This document shows positions 6,259 through 13,738 of a stretch of 20,873 nt of DNA, in pieces. The DNA lies in IMG/VR virus record IMGVR_UViG_3300027784_000067, positions 1 through 20,873 of that record; one strand, given 5' to 3'. The position numbers were made by a program, and so were the translations under genes. The notes beneath the pieces were generated by a model that saw only the letters and a program-made list of their open reading frames with translations, was not told the origin of the DNA and made no database searches. The stretch is from a virus. Position 1 is the stretch's first letter. Every line of letters begins with the position of its first letter.

Positions 6259-8748
6259 TTATCCACCACTTTCCTGTACTTCTATTTCTTCAAAGATCTG
6301 CTCAATTTCTTCTCTTATCTTGCTTCTTATTTGCGGTATATCTTCAGCAGATACGTTATCAAAATTGAAATCTAAGTCAATATTATTGTTAGCTTCTTTT
6401 GCTCCTTGCGATCTTCTCTGAGCGATTGGCGAGCCAGATTGGCTATTGTCAACTTCAATGTTTACGTTAGGCTGATGTGAATCTGATGGGGTGCCTGCAG
6501 ATACATTGTTTGAACCATCATCTCCACCAATTCCTGGTATTTTGTTTAGCCAGCTTCCACTTATGTCAAATACACTTTCTAATAGATTACTGAAACTCAA
6601 ATTATCGTCCATCCAATCACCTAAGTCGTTCCACCAATCTTGTACAGGCTCAATAATATTAGGAAACTCAAAATCTACCTCCCAATCTGGAAGTGAAGGC
6701 CAGCTTATATTATCAAACCATTGCCCTACATTACTCCACCAATCTCCTAGCCATTCAACAATGTTAGGAAGATTAATTTTTTCATGTTCCCACTTAGGGA
6801 TATCTGGCCAGTCAAATGAAGTATTCCACCATTCAGCAATCTCATTATGCCAATCTATGAAATCATCAGTTGTTGGCAATCCTAACCATTCAGCAACATC
6901 ATTGTATCTATCCTCAACTGCCTCTGGCAGATCAACTATAAGAAGGTCTATTATTCCGCCAATTGCGCCGATAAACCAATTTAATCCTGACCATGCTGCT
7001 GATGCTATAGACATAATTCCTGAGCTTATTCTTCTAAACCCAATTTCTATTTTTGCAGCTCCAATTTTAATATCATCAAATCCGCTCATTAACAAATCCA
7101 AATCTCCAGTCAAAAGCCATTTAATCGCTCCGCCTATTATCTTAAGCGCTCCCCAAAACTGGTCTAACATTCCATCAACGACAATATTAATTCCAGTTAC
7201 TAAATCATACAGTGTGTCATTTACGTCCATTACAATTTCTGCAAAATCACGGCTTACTCCAATTATGTCAAGAAATTTATTAATCCACGGAATTAACGCT
7301 GAGTCGTAGCCGTCTTGCATGCCTAAATATAAATCCTCAATTATTAAATATAACCCAGCTACTGCTGCAGTTATTGCTAAAAATTTCCCTACTCCTATTC
7401 CTAATATTCCAAGAAGTCCAGTAAAAGCAGTTTTTACGGCAGATAAAGGTTTTGCAGCTAAGCCAGCTACAGCTCCTATTCCAGCTATTACAGTAACTAC
7501 TCCAAGCATTCCTCCAACTAAAGCTTGAGTAGACTCTGGCATCTTGTTGAATATATTAATTAACCCAGTTACTTTCTCCATAGCACCTGAAATTATAGGA
7601 GTAAAGAAATTCCCAATGTTTATAGCAGCAACATTAATACTACCACGTAATCTGTCAAAAGAACCTCTTAAAGTGTCTAGCTGATCCTCTGCCATTTCTC
7701 TTGCAGTTCCGCCAGCATCACTAAGTTTTTCTTCAAAGTCAGATATGTCTTCAGAGCCGCCTTGCATTATTTTTAAGAAAGTCCTAGCTGCTCGCCTAGG
7801 CATTACTTCACCTAATGCTGTCATTCGCTCTTCATCAGTCATTCCAGCTAATGCAGATTCAAACTCTCTTATAGTTTCAGTTATTCCAATAAAATCTCCC
7901 TGTGCGTTCCATAAGTCTACACCTAAATTCTCAATTGCTTTTTCAGCCTTACCAGTAGGTGTCATTAGCGTGGTTAATGCCGTGTTTAATCTACGACCAG
8001 CTTGAGTACTTAAATCACCTCTATCTGCAAGAGTACCCAGTGTTGCTGTCAATTCTTCTACTCCTACTCCTACGTTAGAAGCAAGCGATGCAACTTCTGT
8101 AAAAGCTTCACCCATCTCCTGTGCAGTAGTCATACTTTCAGCAGAGGCTTTTGCAAAAACGTCTACAAATCTTCTAGTCTCATCAAACTCAAGGCCCATA
8201 ACATTGACTGATTTTGCTACAATATCTGAAGCTGTAGATAATTTCATGCTCTCTATTGCTGCTAAATCTAACATCTGAGGCATAACTTGCATAATTTCAT
8301 TAACTCCTAAACCAGCTCTTGCAAATTCTTCCATTCCTTCTGCAGCTTCTTTTGCAGTAAAAGCAGTCTCAATCCCTAAGTTTTTAGCTTCTTCTTTTAA
8401 CATATTAAGCTCTTCAGCTGTAGTTCCTGCTACGTTTCCAACTCTAGTCATCTGGAAGTTAAAGCTTGAGGCAGATTTTGTTGTTCTTGCTATTGCAGCT
8501 CCAGCAGCAGTAAAAGCCCCAACTAAATAATATCTATATTGTCTAGCTAATGATACTGCAGTTCCTAAAGAAGCTTTTATCTGTGCACCAGCAAGTCGAG
8601 CTGAGGCGCCTAATTTTCCAAAAGTAGTCGAAGACATTTGAACATTTCTCTTTAGCCTGTTGACCTGTGAATTAGCAGACTTTAGCTTTCTATCGTTTAT
8701 TCCAAAATTTATGCCGAACCTAACACTTCTTGCTTTATTCCCAGGCAC
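6259..8748 (-). CDS. Tail tape measure protein, TP901-type core
   Basis: An 829-aa protein. GTG at 8748 (product starts MPGNKARSVRFG) has AAGGAGG eight nt upstream and lies one nt after the stop of the tail-chaperone extension. The N-terminus is basic. The region from about 75 to 345 is the TP901 core typical of tape measures: TAEELNMLKEEAKNLGIETA, FTAKEAAEGMEEFARAG, a GVGVEELTATLGTLADRG segment and RRAARTFLKIMQGG. A hydrophobic stretch of Gly/Ala/Ile (about 410-480) holds likely membrane segments, followed by another near 590. From about 610 to 720 the protein is Trp-rich, with repeated WP-x-[IL]-P-x-W and PNI[IV]E units. It sets tail length and is delivered into the cell envelope on infection. 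No peptidase or lysozyme motif was seen. Confidence 0.95.
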   Translation of the reverse strand: MPGNKARSVRFGINFGINDRKLKSANSQVNRLKRNVQMSSTTFGKLGASARLAGAQIKASLGTAVSLARQYRYYLVGAFTAAGAAIARTTKSASSFNFQMTRVGNVAGTTAEELNMLKEEAKNLGIETAFTAKEAAEGMEEFARAGLGVNEIMQVMPQMLDLAAIESMKLSTASDIVAKSVNVMGLEFDETRRFVDVFAKASAESMTTAQEMGEAFTEVASLASNVGVGVEELTATLGTLADRGDLSTQAGRRLNTALTTLMTPTGKAEKAIENLGVDLWNAQGDFIGITETIREFESALAGMTDEERMTALGEVMPRRAARTFLKIMQGGSEDISDFEEKLSDAGGTAREMAEDQLDTLRGSFDRLRGSINVAAINIGNFFTPIISGAMEKVTGLINIFNKMPESTQALVGGMLGVVTVIAGIGAVAGLAAKPLSAVKTAFTGLLGILGIGVGKFLAITAAVAGLYLIIEDLYLGMQDGYDSALIPWINKFLDIIGVSRDFAEIVMDVNDTLYDLVTGINIVVDGMLDQFWGALKIIGGAIKWLLTGDLDLLMSGFDDIKIGAAKIEIGFRRISSGIMSIASAAWSGLNWFIGAIGGIIDLLIVDLPEAVEDRYNDVAEWLGLPTTDDFIDWHNEIAEWWNTSFDWPDIPKWEHEKINLPNIVEWLGDWWSNVGQWFDNISWPSLPDWEVDFEFPNIIEPVQDWWNDLGDWMDDNLSFSNLLESVFDISGSWLNKIPGIGGDDGSNNVSAGTPSDSHQPNVNIEVDNSQSGSPIAQRRSQGAKEANNNIDLDFNFDNVSAEDIPQIRSKIREEIEQIFEEIEVQESGG

Positions 8749-8749
8749 C

Positions 8750-9016
8750 TCAGCGACCTCCTTCTCCTTTTCTCTGGCTGTTCATTTGCTTTTTCTTTTC
8801 GTTTTCTATCATTTCAAAAGCTTGATAGGCCTCTTCAAATTCGTCATCGTCCATCTCCATAACAGCATTAATGTCTTTTGTGTAATAAGCCAAGTCATAC
8901 ATCCTCAACTTTCTTGGATTTTTTCTTAACCTAGCTCTATATTTTGGCTTATTTATCTCTTCAATGTAATGTATCCCATAATCTCCTACTACATATTTAG
9001 AATGTTTAGGTTTATA
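8750..9016 (-). CDS. Tail assembly chaperone, frameshift extension (gpT-like)
   Basis: An 88-codon open frame between the chaperone first frame and the tape measure, with no usable start of its own. The first in-frame ATG lies deep inside, and an RBS-like AGGAG nearby serves only an 8-codon ORF in another frame. Upstream the frame is closed by TAG, so entry must occur in the short interval before 9012. It reads YKPKHSKYVVGDYGIHYIEE, then KYRARLRKNPRKLRMYDLAY, and ends in a charged helix with QRKGEGGR. Codon use and acidity match neighbouring genes. In many phages such an ORF is made only as a frameshift fusion with the preceding chaperone and recruits tail tube protein to the tape measure. 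The predicted fusion is 81+88 residues. Confidence 0.75.
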   Translation of the reverse strand, partial: YKPKHSKYVVGDYGIHYIEEINKPKYRARLRKNPRKLRMYDLAYYTKDINAVMEMDDDEFEEAYQAFEMIENEKKKQMNSQRKGEGGR

Positions 9017-9023
9017 GAAATGA
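9012..9023 (-). promoter_or_regulatory. Predicted +1 programmed frameshift site UCA-UUU-CUA-UAA
   Basis: The last zero-frame codons of the chaperone are UCA, UUU, CUA and UAA (9023 down to 9012). The downstream 88-codon frame is +1 relative to this. The overlap between its preceding TAG and the zero-frame UAA is only a few codons, so the shift must occur here. tRNA-Phe can move from UUU to UUC by one base, the mechanism known for influenza PA-X (UCC-UUU-CGU). A small inverted repeat, ATAGAA-TCAT-TTCTAT, spans the site. I see no -1 slippery heptamer. The shift is inference from frame structure. Confidence 0.65.
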
Positions 9024-9260
9024 TTCTATCTCATCGACAACGTTACGCATTTCAGTTACGCTATCAAAATCGTCAAAACTTAAGTCAGATGGCTCTAATA
9101 CTACGTTATCAAACAAGCCTTGAATATACTTCTCTCTAATTAAGTTTCCTTGTGGGTCAGTGCACCTATCAGAATGCTGCACAGTCCACCGCACCTTTGG
9201 TCTTTGAAGCACATATTTTTGCCCGTCAATAGTTATTTCTTTTTTATCTCCAGCAGGCAT
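9012..9260 (-). CDS. Tail assembly chaperone, first frame (gpG-like)
   Basis: An 82-aa protein with ATG at 9260 and AAGGAGG seven nt upstream. It reads KKEITIDGQKYVLQRPKVRW, then VQHSDRCTDPQGNLIREKYI and a helix ending VVDEIESFL. The 'ItidGkky.lQ.P..Rw...hsDrc...G.l..ekyiqgLfdNVv.eP' pattern is typical of small chaperones placed between tail tube and tape measure genes in contractile phages (XkdN/TAC type). It would coat the tape measure during tail assembly and is absent from the virion in studied phages. Its stop UAA follows the predicted slip site, so most ribosomes should make this short form. It lies 42 nt downstream of the tube gene stop. Confidence 0.85.
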   Translation of the reverse strand: MPAGDKKEITIDGQKYVLQRPKVRWTVQHSDRCTDPQGNLIREKYIQGLFDNVVLEPSDLSFDDFDSVTEMRNVVDEIESFL

Positions 9261-9302
9261 TCAAACCCCTCCTTTATTTTTGTTTTTATATGCCAGATGG
9301 TT

Positions 9303-9710
9303 TTATACGTCAAATGATTCTTCATAATTAGCGACTATCAATGTCCATTCTCTTTCTTCAAGCTCGCCACCTTTTTCAAAATCAGGCAAACTCTGAACAA
9401 CGCATTCTGATCCATAAGCTGAAACATCGCCAGAGACATTTTGGTCGACACAAGCAAAAGAGAATGGTTCATCTTGGTTATATAGCTCCTCTAACTTGCT
9501 ATTTGCTTGCGAATTACCTTGAAGAGTGATAGTAACCTCAGCTGCATCATTAGCATTTTTCGTAAAGGTATGATTACCTTGAGCGCCAACATAAATATCT
9601 CTCTTGTCTTCCATTCGGCTTGCTGTAATCATTGTTCCTTCAGCAAAACCAGTAATTTCAGTCCCATCAACTACTGTATGAACTCGTTGCGGATCATATC
9701 TCATATTCAT
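9303..9710 (-). CDS. Tail tube protein (DUF3277-like)
   Basis: A 135-aa protein; ATG at 9710 has AAAGGAGG three nt upstream of a short spacer. The sequence begins MNMRYDPQRVHTVVDGTEIT, then GFAEGTMITASRMEDKRDIY and VGAQGNHTFTKNANDAAEVT. This follows the DUF3277/KPP10-type tube pattern: a 'v.v.vdG..itGfa.dg.mi' start, a 'v....G......n.nd..a.vtitL.q.S..N..L' core and a final 'e.ew.l...' strand. The length fits (130-150). It sits directly after the sheath gene, the canonical contractile-tail order. Monomers should stack as hexamers inside the sheath. A Cys pair (SFACVDQN and SECVVQ) is present; no function is evident for it. Confidence 0.88.
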   Translation of the reverse strand: MNMRYDPQRVHTVVDGTEITGFAEGTMITASRMEDKRDIYVGAQGNHTFTKNANDAAEVTITLQGNSQANSKLEELYNQDEPFSFACVDQNVSGDVSAYGSECVVQSLPDFEKGGELEEREWTLIVANYEESFDV

Positions 9711-9725
9711 TAACCTCCTTTACTT

Positions 9726-10766
9726 TTATACAGTTAGCGTCCCTTCAATTTCTACACTGTGAACAGCTCCAGCTACAGTTGCAGTAAACTCAATATCTGG
9801 GAGTATCCTATCTGCTAGATTAACGTCAGATATCTCATCTCTAGTTGGATAACTTACACTCCAAAGTGCGTTTCCGTCTGCATCTCTAGCTATAATTCCC
9901 TGTGAAGCAGCTCTCTGTAAAACATCTTTAAGCTTGCCGACAACTTGGCTAATTCCAATATCATCAAGAGGAGTTTTTCCTGGGCCACTTAACAAGAAGA
10001 ATATTTCCTCTTTAATTCTAGATTTTAACCAATCTTTAGAGCGCTGAATATCTATATATCCGCCATCAGTAGTCTTCCCTTCAAGTGTCATGTCAGTTGC
10101 ATATTTCGTGATATAAGTGTTTGCTGGTCCGCCATCTTCAGCATCAAGCAGAGAATTAATATCAGTGTTTGTGTAAGTTACAGGTGCTACCCCGTTAAGA
10201 GCTTTGAACATCCACGTTGAAGAGCCTGGATCAGTTACTGACATTCTGCCTGTAAAACTTGCGTCCATATACTGCTCTTCTTCTTCTGTTCCTCCGTCAT
10301 GTGCACAAGCAGCTGCGCGGCTAGAAGAAATAGTTTCAATAGACGTATTAATAGCACTAACAGAAGTCGAAACATCATACTGACCTATGAATAACTTTCC
10401 GTTAGAACTCGCCCAGCCTGCAGCCTCTTCAAGATCTGCTTCTGTTCTAGAAGTAATCATCAAGAAATACCAATCATCATTACCTTCAGGCTCAAGTTTA
10501 TCCAGCTCTTCTGAAATACTTGTCCCAGAAGCTTCTATATCTACCCCATATACAGCTACCTCACTTGGGCTAGGTTCTTGTGCAAAATACTGCTCTACCA
10601 TATCATAAAGCGGATCACCAGAAGATACATTTGTTAAATCACTTGTTGACTCAATTTCTTTATAGTCGATGTCATTACCGTCATCAAATATTAATCCGAG
10701 ACCAAACCCTGCTTTTGAAATTGGAGTAGTCTCGTCGAATATTGTGACATCAATAATATCTACCAT
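9726..10766 (-). CDS. Contractile tail sheath protein (DUF3383-like)
   Basis: A 346-aa protein with ATG at 10766 and GAGGAGG upstream. Features of DUF3383 sheath proteins are visible: a start with FDETTPISKAGFGLGLIFDD, then the DPLYDMVEQYFAQEPSPSEV segment (about 52-71), a DDWYFLMITSRTEADLEEAA region, and a C-terminal GISQVVGKLKDVLQRAASQG followed by beta strands with FTATVAGAVHSVEIEGTLTV. Sheath subunits polymerise around the tube and contract on infection. The presence of this gene is the main evidence that the tail is contractile. The length is at the short end for sheaths, suggesting few extra surface domains. It lies between the neck terminator and the tube gene. Confidence 0.92.
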   Translation of the reverse strand: MVDIIDVTIFDETTPISKAGFGLGLIFDDGNDIDYKEIESTSDLTNVSSGDPLYDMVEQYFAQEPSPSEVAVYGVDIEASGTSISEELDKLEPEGNDDWYFLMITSRTEADLEEAAGWASSNGKLFIGQYDVSTSVSAINTSIETISSSRAAACAHDGGTEEEEQYMDASFTGRMSVTDPGSSTWMFKALNGVAPVTYTNTDINSLLDAEDGGPANTYITKYATDMTLEGKTTDGGYIDIQRSKDWLKSRIKEEIFFLLSGPGKTPLDDIGISQVVGKLKDVLQRAASQGIIARDADGNALWSVSYPTRDEISDVNLADRILPDIEFTATVAGAVHSVEIEGTLTV

Positions 10767-10770
10767 TATC

Positions 10771-11361
10771 TCAAACCTCCTCAGTAAAGCTTATAGTTTC
10801 ATCATCATAATTAATCTCAAACTCTGCTTTTTCAATTGTCTTTTCAGGAATAACTAATACATCTTCAAAACCTAATTGAACATCAAAACCAAGCCTACTT
10901 TCGTATTGTGCCTCAAGCTCTTGCCTTCTGTCTTGGATTTCTCCAATGTTTAGTACTACAGCATCATGCTTATTAAGCCACCTACGTCCAAGTTTGGGAA
11001 TCCTGAACCAATCCTGAAGTTTGCTCATATATCCATTTAAATTTCCTTGCTCAATATCATATCCGTTAAACGAAATTGTAGCATCAACCTTAGCTACATA
11101 TTCATATTCAAAATCGTATTCGAATCCCTCTGTACCATCTTCATCTTCCCATCTGCTTTCATCATAAGCAACTACACTTTTGTCTAATATCATAGTGTAA
11201 GCAGGCCAAGGAGTATTTTTTGTTATGAAATTATAAAGTATGCGAGGATACTCATACATATCTTCAGAAATTTCTTGATTAGATATAAGCATCTGTGGTA
11301 TCTCAGTATATGCTTTTATTGGGGTATTAATATCTTTTTTAAACTGCCATAAATCTATCAT
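10771..11361 (-). CDS. Neck/tail terminator-like protein (LIC_12616-type)
   Basis: A 196-aa protein with ATG at 11361 and GAGGAAT upstream; its stop lies 5 nt before the sheath start. The segment YEYPRILYNFITKNTPWPAY (about 36-55) followed by a charged strand, and a late LNKHDAVVLNIGEIQDRRQE (about 129-148), resemble phage neck terminator proteins of the LIC_12616 family, usually placed right before DUF3383 sheath genes. These cap the tail tube and join it to the head. Internal acidic runs such as DESRWEDEDGTEGFEYDFEY are marked. Family match is by pattern and context; the role is well supported by its position. Confidence 0.75.
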   Translation of the reverse strand: MIDLWQFKKDINTPIKAYTEIPQMLISNQEISEDMYEYPRILYNFITKNTPWPAYTMILDKSVVAYDESRWEDEDGTEGFEYDFEYEYVAKVDATISFNGYDIEQGNLNGYMSKLQDWFRIPKLGRRWLNKHDAVVLNIGEIQDRRQELEAQYESRLGFDVQLGFEDVLVIPEKTIEKAEFEINYDDETISFTEEV

Positions 11362-11376
11362 AATTTATTCCTCGCT

Positions 11377-11763
11377 TTACTCTACTTTCTTAGTAGCTAC
11401 AGCGTAATAGAAGTTAGAGTTTATTGTTCTATCTGTAACTTGGACTACCTTATAGTTATTGTTTTGATAGCTTATCACATCTTCTTCTTTGATGTTAAAA
11501 ACAACTTTGCTGCCATCACTTAATTTAGTCGCCTTAATATCTCGCCTCTGATAAATTTGTATATCTTGAGAAGAATACTTACCACCTTCATATTTTTCTA
11601 ATTCTTTTGCTGTCATAGGAAATATAGCTAAACGCAATTCAAAGTTCTGCTTATCGCCACCTACAAATTCACCATCCTGTATTGACCCTTCAGAAGCTCT
11701 AGTTAAGGTAACAGTTACTTCATGTTTTTTAATTATTGGCTTTGCATTAAGTTTATTTGCCAT
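11377..11763 (-). CDS. Head-tail connector/adaptor-like protein
   Basis: I place the start at ATG 11763 (MANKLNAKPIIKKHEVTVTL), coupled as TAATG to the preceding stop. A TTG at 11781 extends the frame but lies within the likely ribosome binding region, so the longer form is doubtful. The 128-aa protein is beta-rich with LRLAIFPMTAKELEKYEGGK and YQRRDIKATKLSDGSKVVFN, then VISYQNNNYKVVQVTDRTIN. 'G..y....y.V.......ng.fy.y..' is the usual end of short neck/adaptor proteins. In order it sits between tail-completion and terminator genes, where head closure or adaptor proteins are found. Exact family is uncertain. Confidence 0.65.
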   Translation of the reverse strand: MANKLNAKPIIKKHEVTVTLTRASEGSIQDGEFVGGDKQNFELRLAIFPMTAKELEKYEGGKYSSQDIQIYQRRDIKATKLSDGSKVVFNIKEEDVISYQNNNYKVVQVTDRTINSNFYYAVATKKVE

Positions 11764-12296
11764 TATAGCCTTATCCTCCAAGTAATCTGACTTTTCAAAT
11801 CACCAGTATTTTCAAGCGGGCTATCACCAACACCAGAAGTAGTTGTCTTCCCTCTTACGGTAAAAGGATGGTTTGGTGGAGAGTCTATTGCAGATATTTT
11901 TTTCTTTATATCTTTAGAAGCCCTTTTTCCAAATCTATTTAGAAGTGTTCTTGCTCTCATTTCTCCATCAATAAGCCTCTCAAAATCTTTATTGACTTTT
12001 CTATGCCATTCACCTATTTTTTCGTCAACAGTGCTCCTTATATAACTTCTCTCAGGTATTGTTATTTTTTCTAAATCAGGACTTATATTCATCCCTTTGT
12101 GCCACAAATACCCTCGCATCTTATCAGTTACTTCAATTTCAGCTCCATATTCGTTAACAGCAGCTTTTATTATTAATGTTGAGTTTTCAGGACCAAAAAC
12201 TCCTACTTCTAAAGTTGCCATCTTTAATATTTCTAACTGCTTAACGATTTCTGGAACATTATTATTGTCTTCAATCTCTACATTTCCAGGGCTCAC
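11763..12296 (-). CDS. Virion morphogenesis / tail completion protein (gpG- or HK97 gp10-like)
   Basis: A 177-aa protein; GTG at 12296 overlaps the preceding stop as GTGA, suggesting coupling, since the ribosome binding site is weak. LEILKMATLEVGVFGPENST (about 22-41), then KAAVNEYGAEI and IPERSYIRSTVDEKIGEWHR (about 80-99), match the 'vGif.......ia..nEfGa.i.vp.RpFir.t' pattern of phage morphogenesis/tail-completion proteins (Mu gpG and HK97 gp10-like). The late segment PPNHPFTVRGKTTTSGVGDS, followed by PLENTGDLKSQITW, is the equally typical 'a.PN.p.T...K....pLidTG.l..si' end. It acts at the head-tail junction. High confidence in family, less in the exact step. Confidence 0.85.
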   Translation of the reverse strand: MSPGNVEIEDNNNVPEIVKQLEILKMATLEVGVFGPENSTLIIKAAVNEYGAEIEVTDKMRGYLWHKGMNISPDLEKITIPERSYIRSTVDEKIGEWHRKVNKDFERLIDGEMRARTLLNRFGKRASKDIKKKISAIDSPPNHPFTVRGKTTTSGVGDSPLENTGDLKSQITWRIRL

Positions 12297-12640
12297 GGTG
12301 TAATCACACCAACTGATGCTTGCTTTTTATTTAACTTCTCTAACTCATTACAAGGGTCTAACAAGATAGCTTGCTGCCCATACTCTGTTGCATTTAAATT
12401 TGCTCCTGTATTCACTGCAAAACTCTGCTTTATATCTCCTATGCTATAGCTTTTTACTTCTTTATCTCTTATTCCTACAAAATGTGCTGCGAGCCATCTT
12501 TCTATTTCAGTCAATATTTCTTCATCGTCAGTACAAGTTACGTGGCTATTAACTAACAAATTAGCTACCTTAATAAATGGCGTTGTATCTACATCTGTAT
12601 CTATTATTTCTTTCACTTCTTCATCTATAGCTCTAGGCAT
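12293..12640 (-). CDS. Head-tail connector protein (gp6-like)
   Basis: I place the start at ATG 12640 (MPRAIDEEVKEIIDTDVDTT), with AGGTGA five nt upstream; a GTG at 12649 is part of that site. The 115-aa protein is mostly helical: a first acidic helix, FIKVANLLVNSHVTCTDDEE, then ILTEIERWLAAHFVGIRDKE, and a segment SYSIGDIKQSFAVNTGANLN ahead of a QAILLDP helix. Short helical proteins following the major capsid gene, with an 'l..ier.LaaH....rd......k.g......' pattern, are head-tail connectors docking onto the portal. A 105-nt gap with two hairpins separates it from the capsid gene. Confidence 0.75.
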   Translation of the reverse strand: MPRAIDEEVKEIIDTDVDTTPFIKVANLLVNSHVTCTDDEEILTEIERWLAAHFVGIRDKEVKSYSIGDIKQSFAVNTGANLNATEYGQQAILLDPCNELEKLNKKQASVGVITP

Positions 12641-12668
12641 CAAAATCACCTACCTTAGTCTGGCTTTT

Positions 12669-12708
12669 CGGCCCCATGAAATACTTAATAAAGCAAATCA
12701 TGAGGCCG
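12669..12708 (-). other. Strong RNA hairpin between capsid and connector genes
   Basis: On the minus-strand transcript CGGCCUCAUGA pairs with UCAUGGGGCCG over all 11 positions with one U-G wobble, closing an 18-nt loop. It is the most GC-rich feature in this AT-rich gap. The sequence after it is GAAAAGCC and not a U-run, so it lacks the tail of an intrinsic terminator. It could slow RNA polymerase, stabilise the capsid mRNA 3' end, or mark RNA processing. It lies 28 nt upstream of the connector ATG. The role is inferred from position. Confidence 0.6.
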
Positions 12709-12723
12709 AGCTAACCAGCTAGA

Positions 12724-12749
12724 TTAATGCTAAATGTGGGAGGCATTAA
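12724..12749 (-). other. Small hairpin spanning the capsid gene stop codon
   Basis: TTAATGC (12724-12730) and GCATTAA (12743-12749) form a 7-bp inverted repeat with a 12-nt loop; the capsid stop TAA (12746-12748) is inside the right arm. An alternative pairing ATGCT/AGCAT overlaps it. The stem is short and AT-rich, so it may be weak or chance. Confidence 0.35.
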
Positions 12750-13738
12750 GCATCAGTTACTCTTGCAACTCCAGTTTTTCCATTATAATCAGACTTTATT
12801 CTTGGAGCCCATGCTGCCATTACTTTAAAGTTAACCTGAAAACCTCCAGGACTGTCCCATTCAACAGATTCAGGAGTTTCTGCAACAGCAAGGTCAATAA
12901 CATCAGAAGTAAGCTGTACCATAACAACTTCACTTTCGTCAAGCTCATGAAGCTTCTTAATTGCATCGATTTCAGGAAACTGGTCTTCTATCCTGTTTAA
13001 TACGCTATCTCCAGAGCCATCGCTATATACGTCTCTCATAATTTCATACTCATTAGGATTGACATATAGAGTGTAAGGCCCAGCCCACCCTTCGTTGTTA
13101 AGCTCTGCAACCATGTCTTGGATAGTAGGATAGATATTTGCAATGTCATTTGACCATTCACCAGCTGCATCTACGTCTATTGCATTTGGATGATTCATGT
13201 AACCATATATCTGATAATCGCCAAACTGGATATCAGCACCGTTGACTACCATACTTTCAGATGCTTCAGAAACTTTTCTTGATGCAGCATTTGCAACTGA
13301 AACATCAAGCCCATCTCCTCTTCTACGAGAAGCAAGTAGACGTCTAATGTTTAAGCTGAAGTCTTTGTGAACTATTGGGATAGGAACTCCAGTCAAATCA
13401 AAGTTTTGTGTATCATCATCAGAGCGTGCTTGAGGACTCATTGAGATATCTGCATCAGAAATATCAGACTGGCGTTCATATTCAGAAATCATAGTTCCAA
13501 GGCCGCCAAGATCTTGAGTTAAGCCAGCGTCAAGCAAATCCTGAACTGCATCTAACCTAGTCCTTACAACGTCTAAAACTTGGTCATCAATTTCTTTCCA
13601 TTCGTCATATCGAAGAAGGCTAGAATCGTTATTAATTTGAGCTTCTTTATAATCCTTAAGTTGAGCACCATTGACTAAGAACTTTGAGAAATCATTTGGA
13701 GCATTCTTTTTAAGTTGTTCTATTCTACTTACAGTCAT
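12746..13738 (-). CDS. Major capsid protein, HK97 fold, encapsulin-like
   Basis: A 330-aa protein; ATG at 13738 has GGAGGTG upstream and directly follows the decoration gene stop. The N-terminal ~40 residues form a short charged arm. From residue 46 it tracks encapsulins (Linocin_M18 family): EWKEIDDQVLDVVRTRL resembles the encapsulin 'qW.eID......i...l' start, GVPIPIVHKDFSLNIRRLLA (about 117-136) the E-loop region, and RRGDGLDVSVANAASRKVSE (about 139-158) the spine helix. A GPYTLYVNPNEYEIM segment (220-234) matches the P-domain 'GPytLv.n...w'. In this position, after protease-scaffold and decoration genes, it must be the major capsid protein. I see no separate propeptide boundary; some N-terminal cleavage by the protease is possible. 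Confidence 0.9.
   Translation of the reverse strand: MTVSRIEQLKKNAPNDFSKFLVNGAQLKDYKEAQINNDSSLLRYDEWKEIDDQVLDVVRTRLDAVQDLLDAGLTQDLGGLGTMISEYERQSDISDADISMSPQARSDDDTQNFDLTGVPIPIVHKDFSLNIRRLLASRRRGDGLDVSVANAASRKVSEASESMVVNGADIQFGDYQIYGYMNHPNAIDVDAAGEWSNDIANIYPTIQDMVAELNNEGWAGPYTLYVNPNEYEIMRDVYSDGSGDSVLNRIEDQFPEIDAIKKLHELDESEVVMVQLTSDVIDLAVAETPESVEWDSPGGFQVNFKVMAAWAPRIKSDYNGKTGVARVTDA

Noticed and set aside
6491-7309. A 272-codon open frame on the plus strand inside the tape measure gene
   Set aside because: It is antisense to a clearly conserved tape measure, is rich in Ser/Pro/Ile with no domain, and has no ribosome binding site. It is a shadow of codon bias.
8660-8929. An 89-codon plus-strand ORF over the chaperone/tape junction
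   Set aside because: It is opposite the well-supported chaperone extension and tape start, Phe/Leu-rich by complement of charged codons, and lacks a ribosome site.
11764-11781. TTG start at 11781 for the connector-like gene
   Set aside because: Those bases contain the probable ribosome binding site, and the ATG at 11763 is coupled to the previous stop as TAATG like other genes here.
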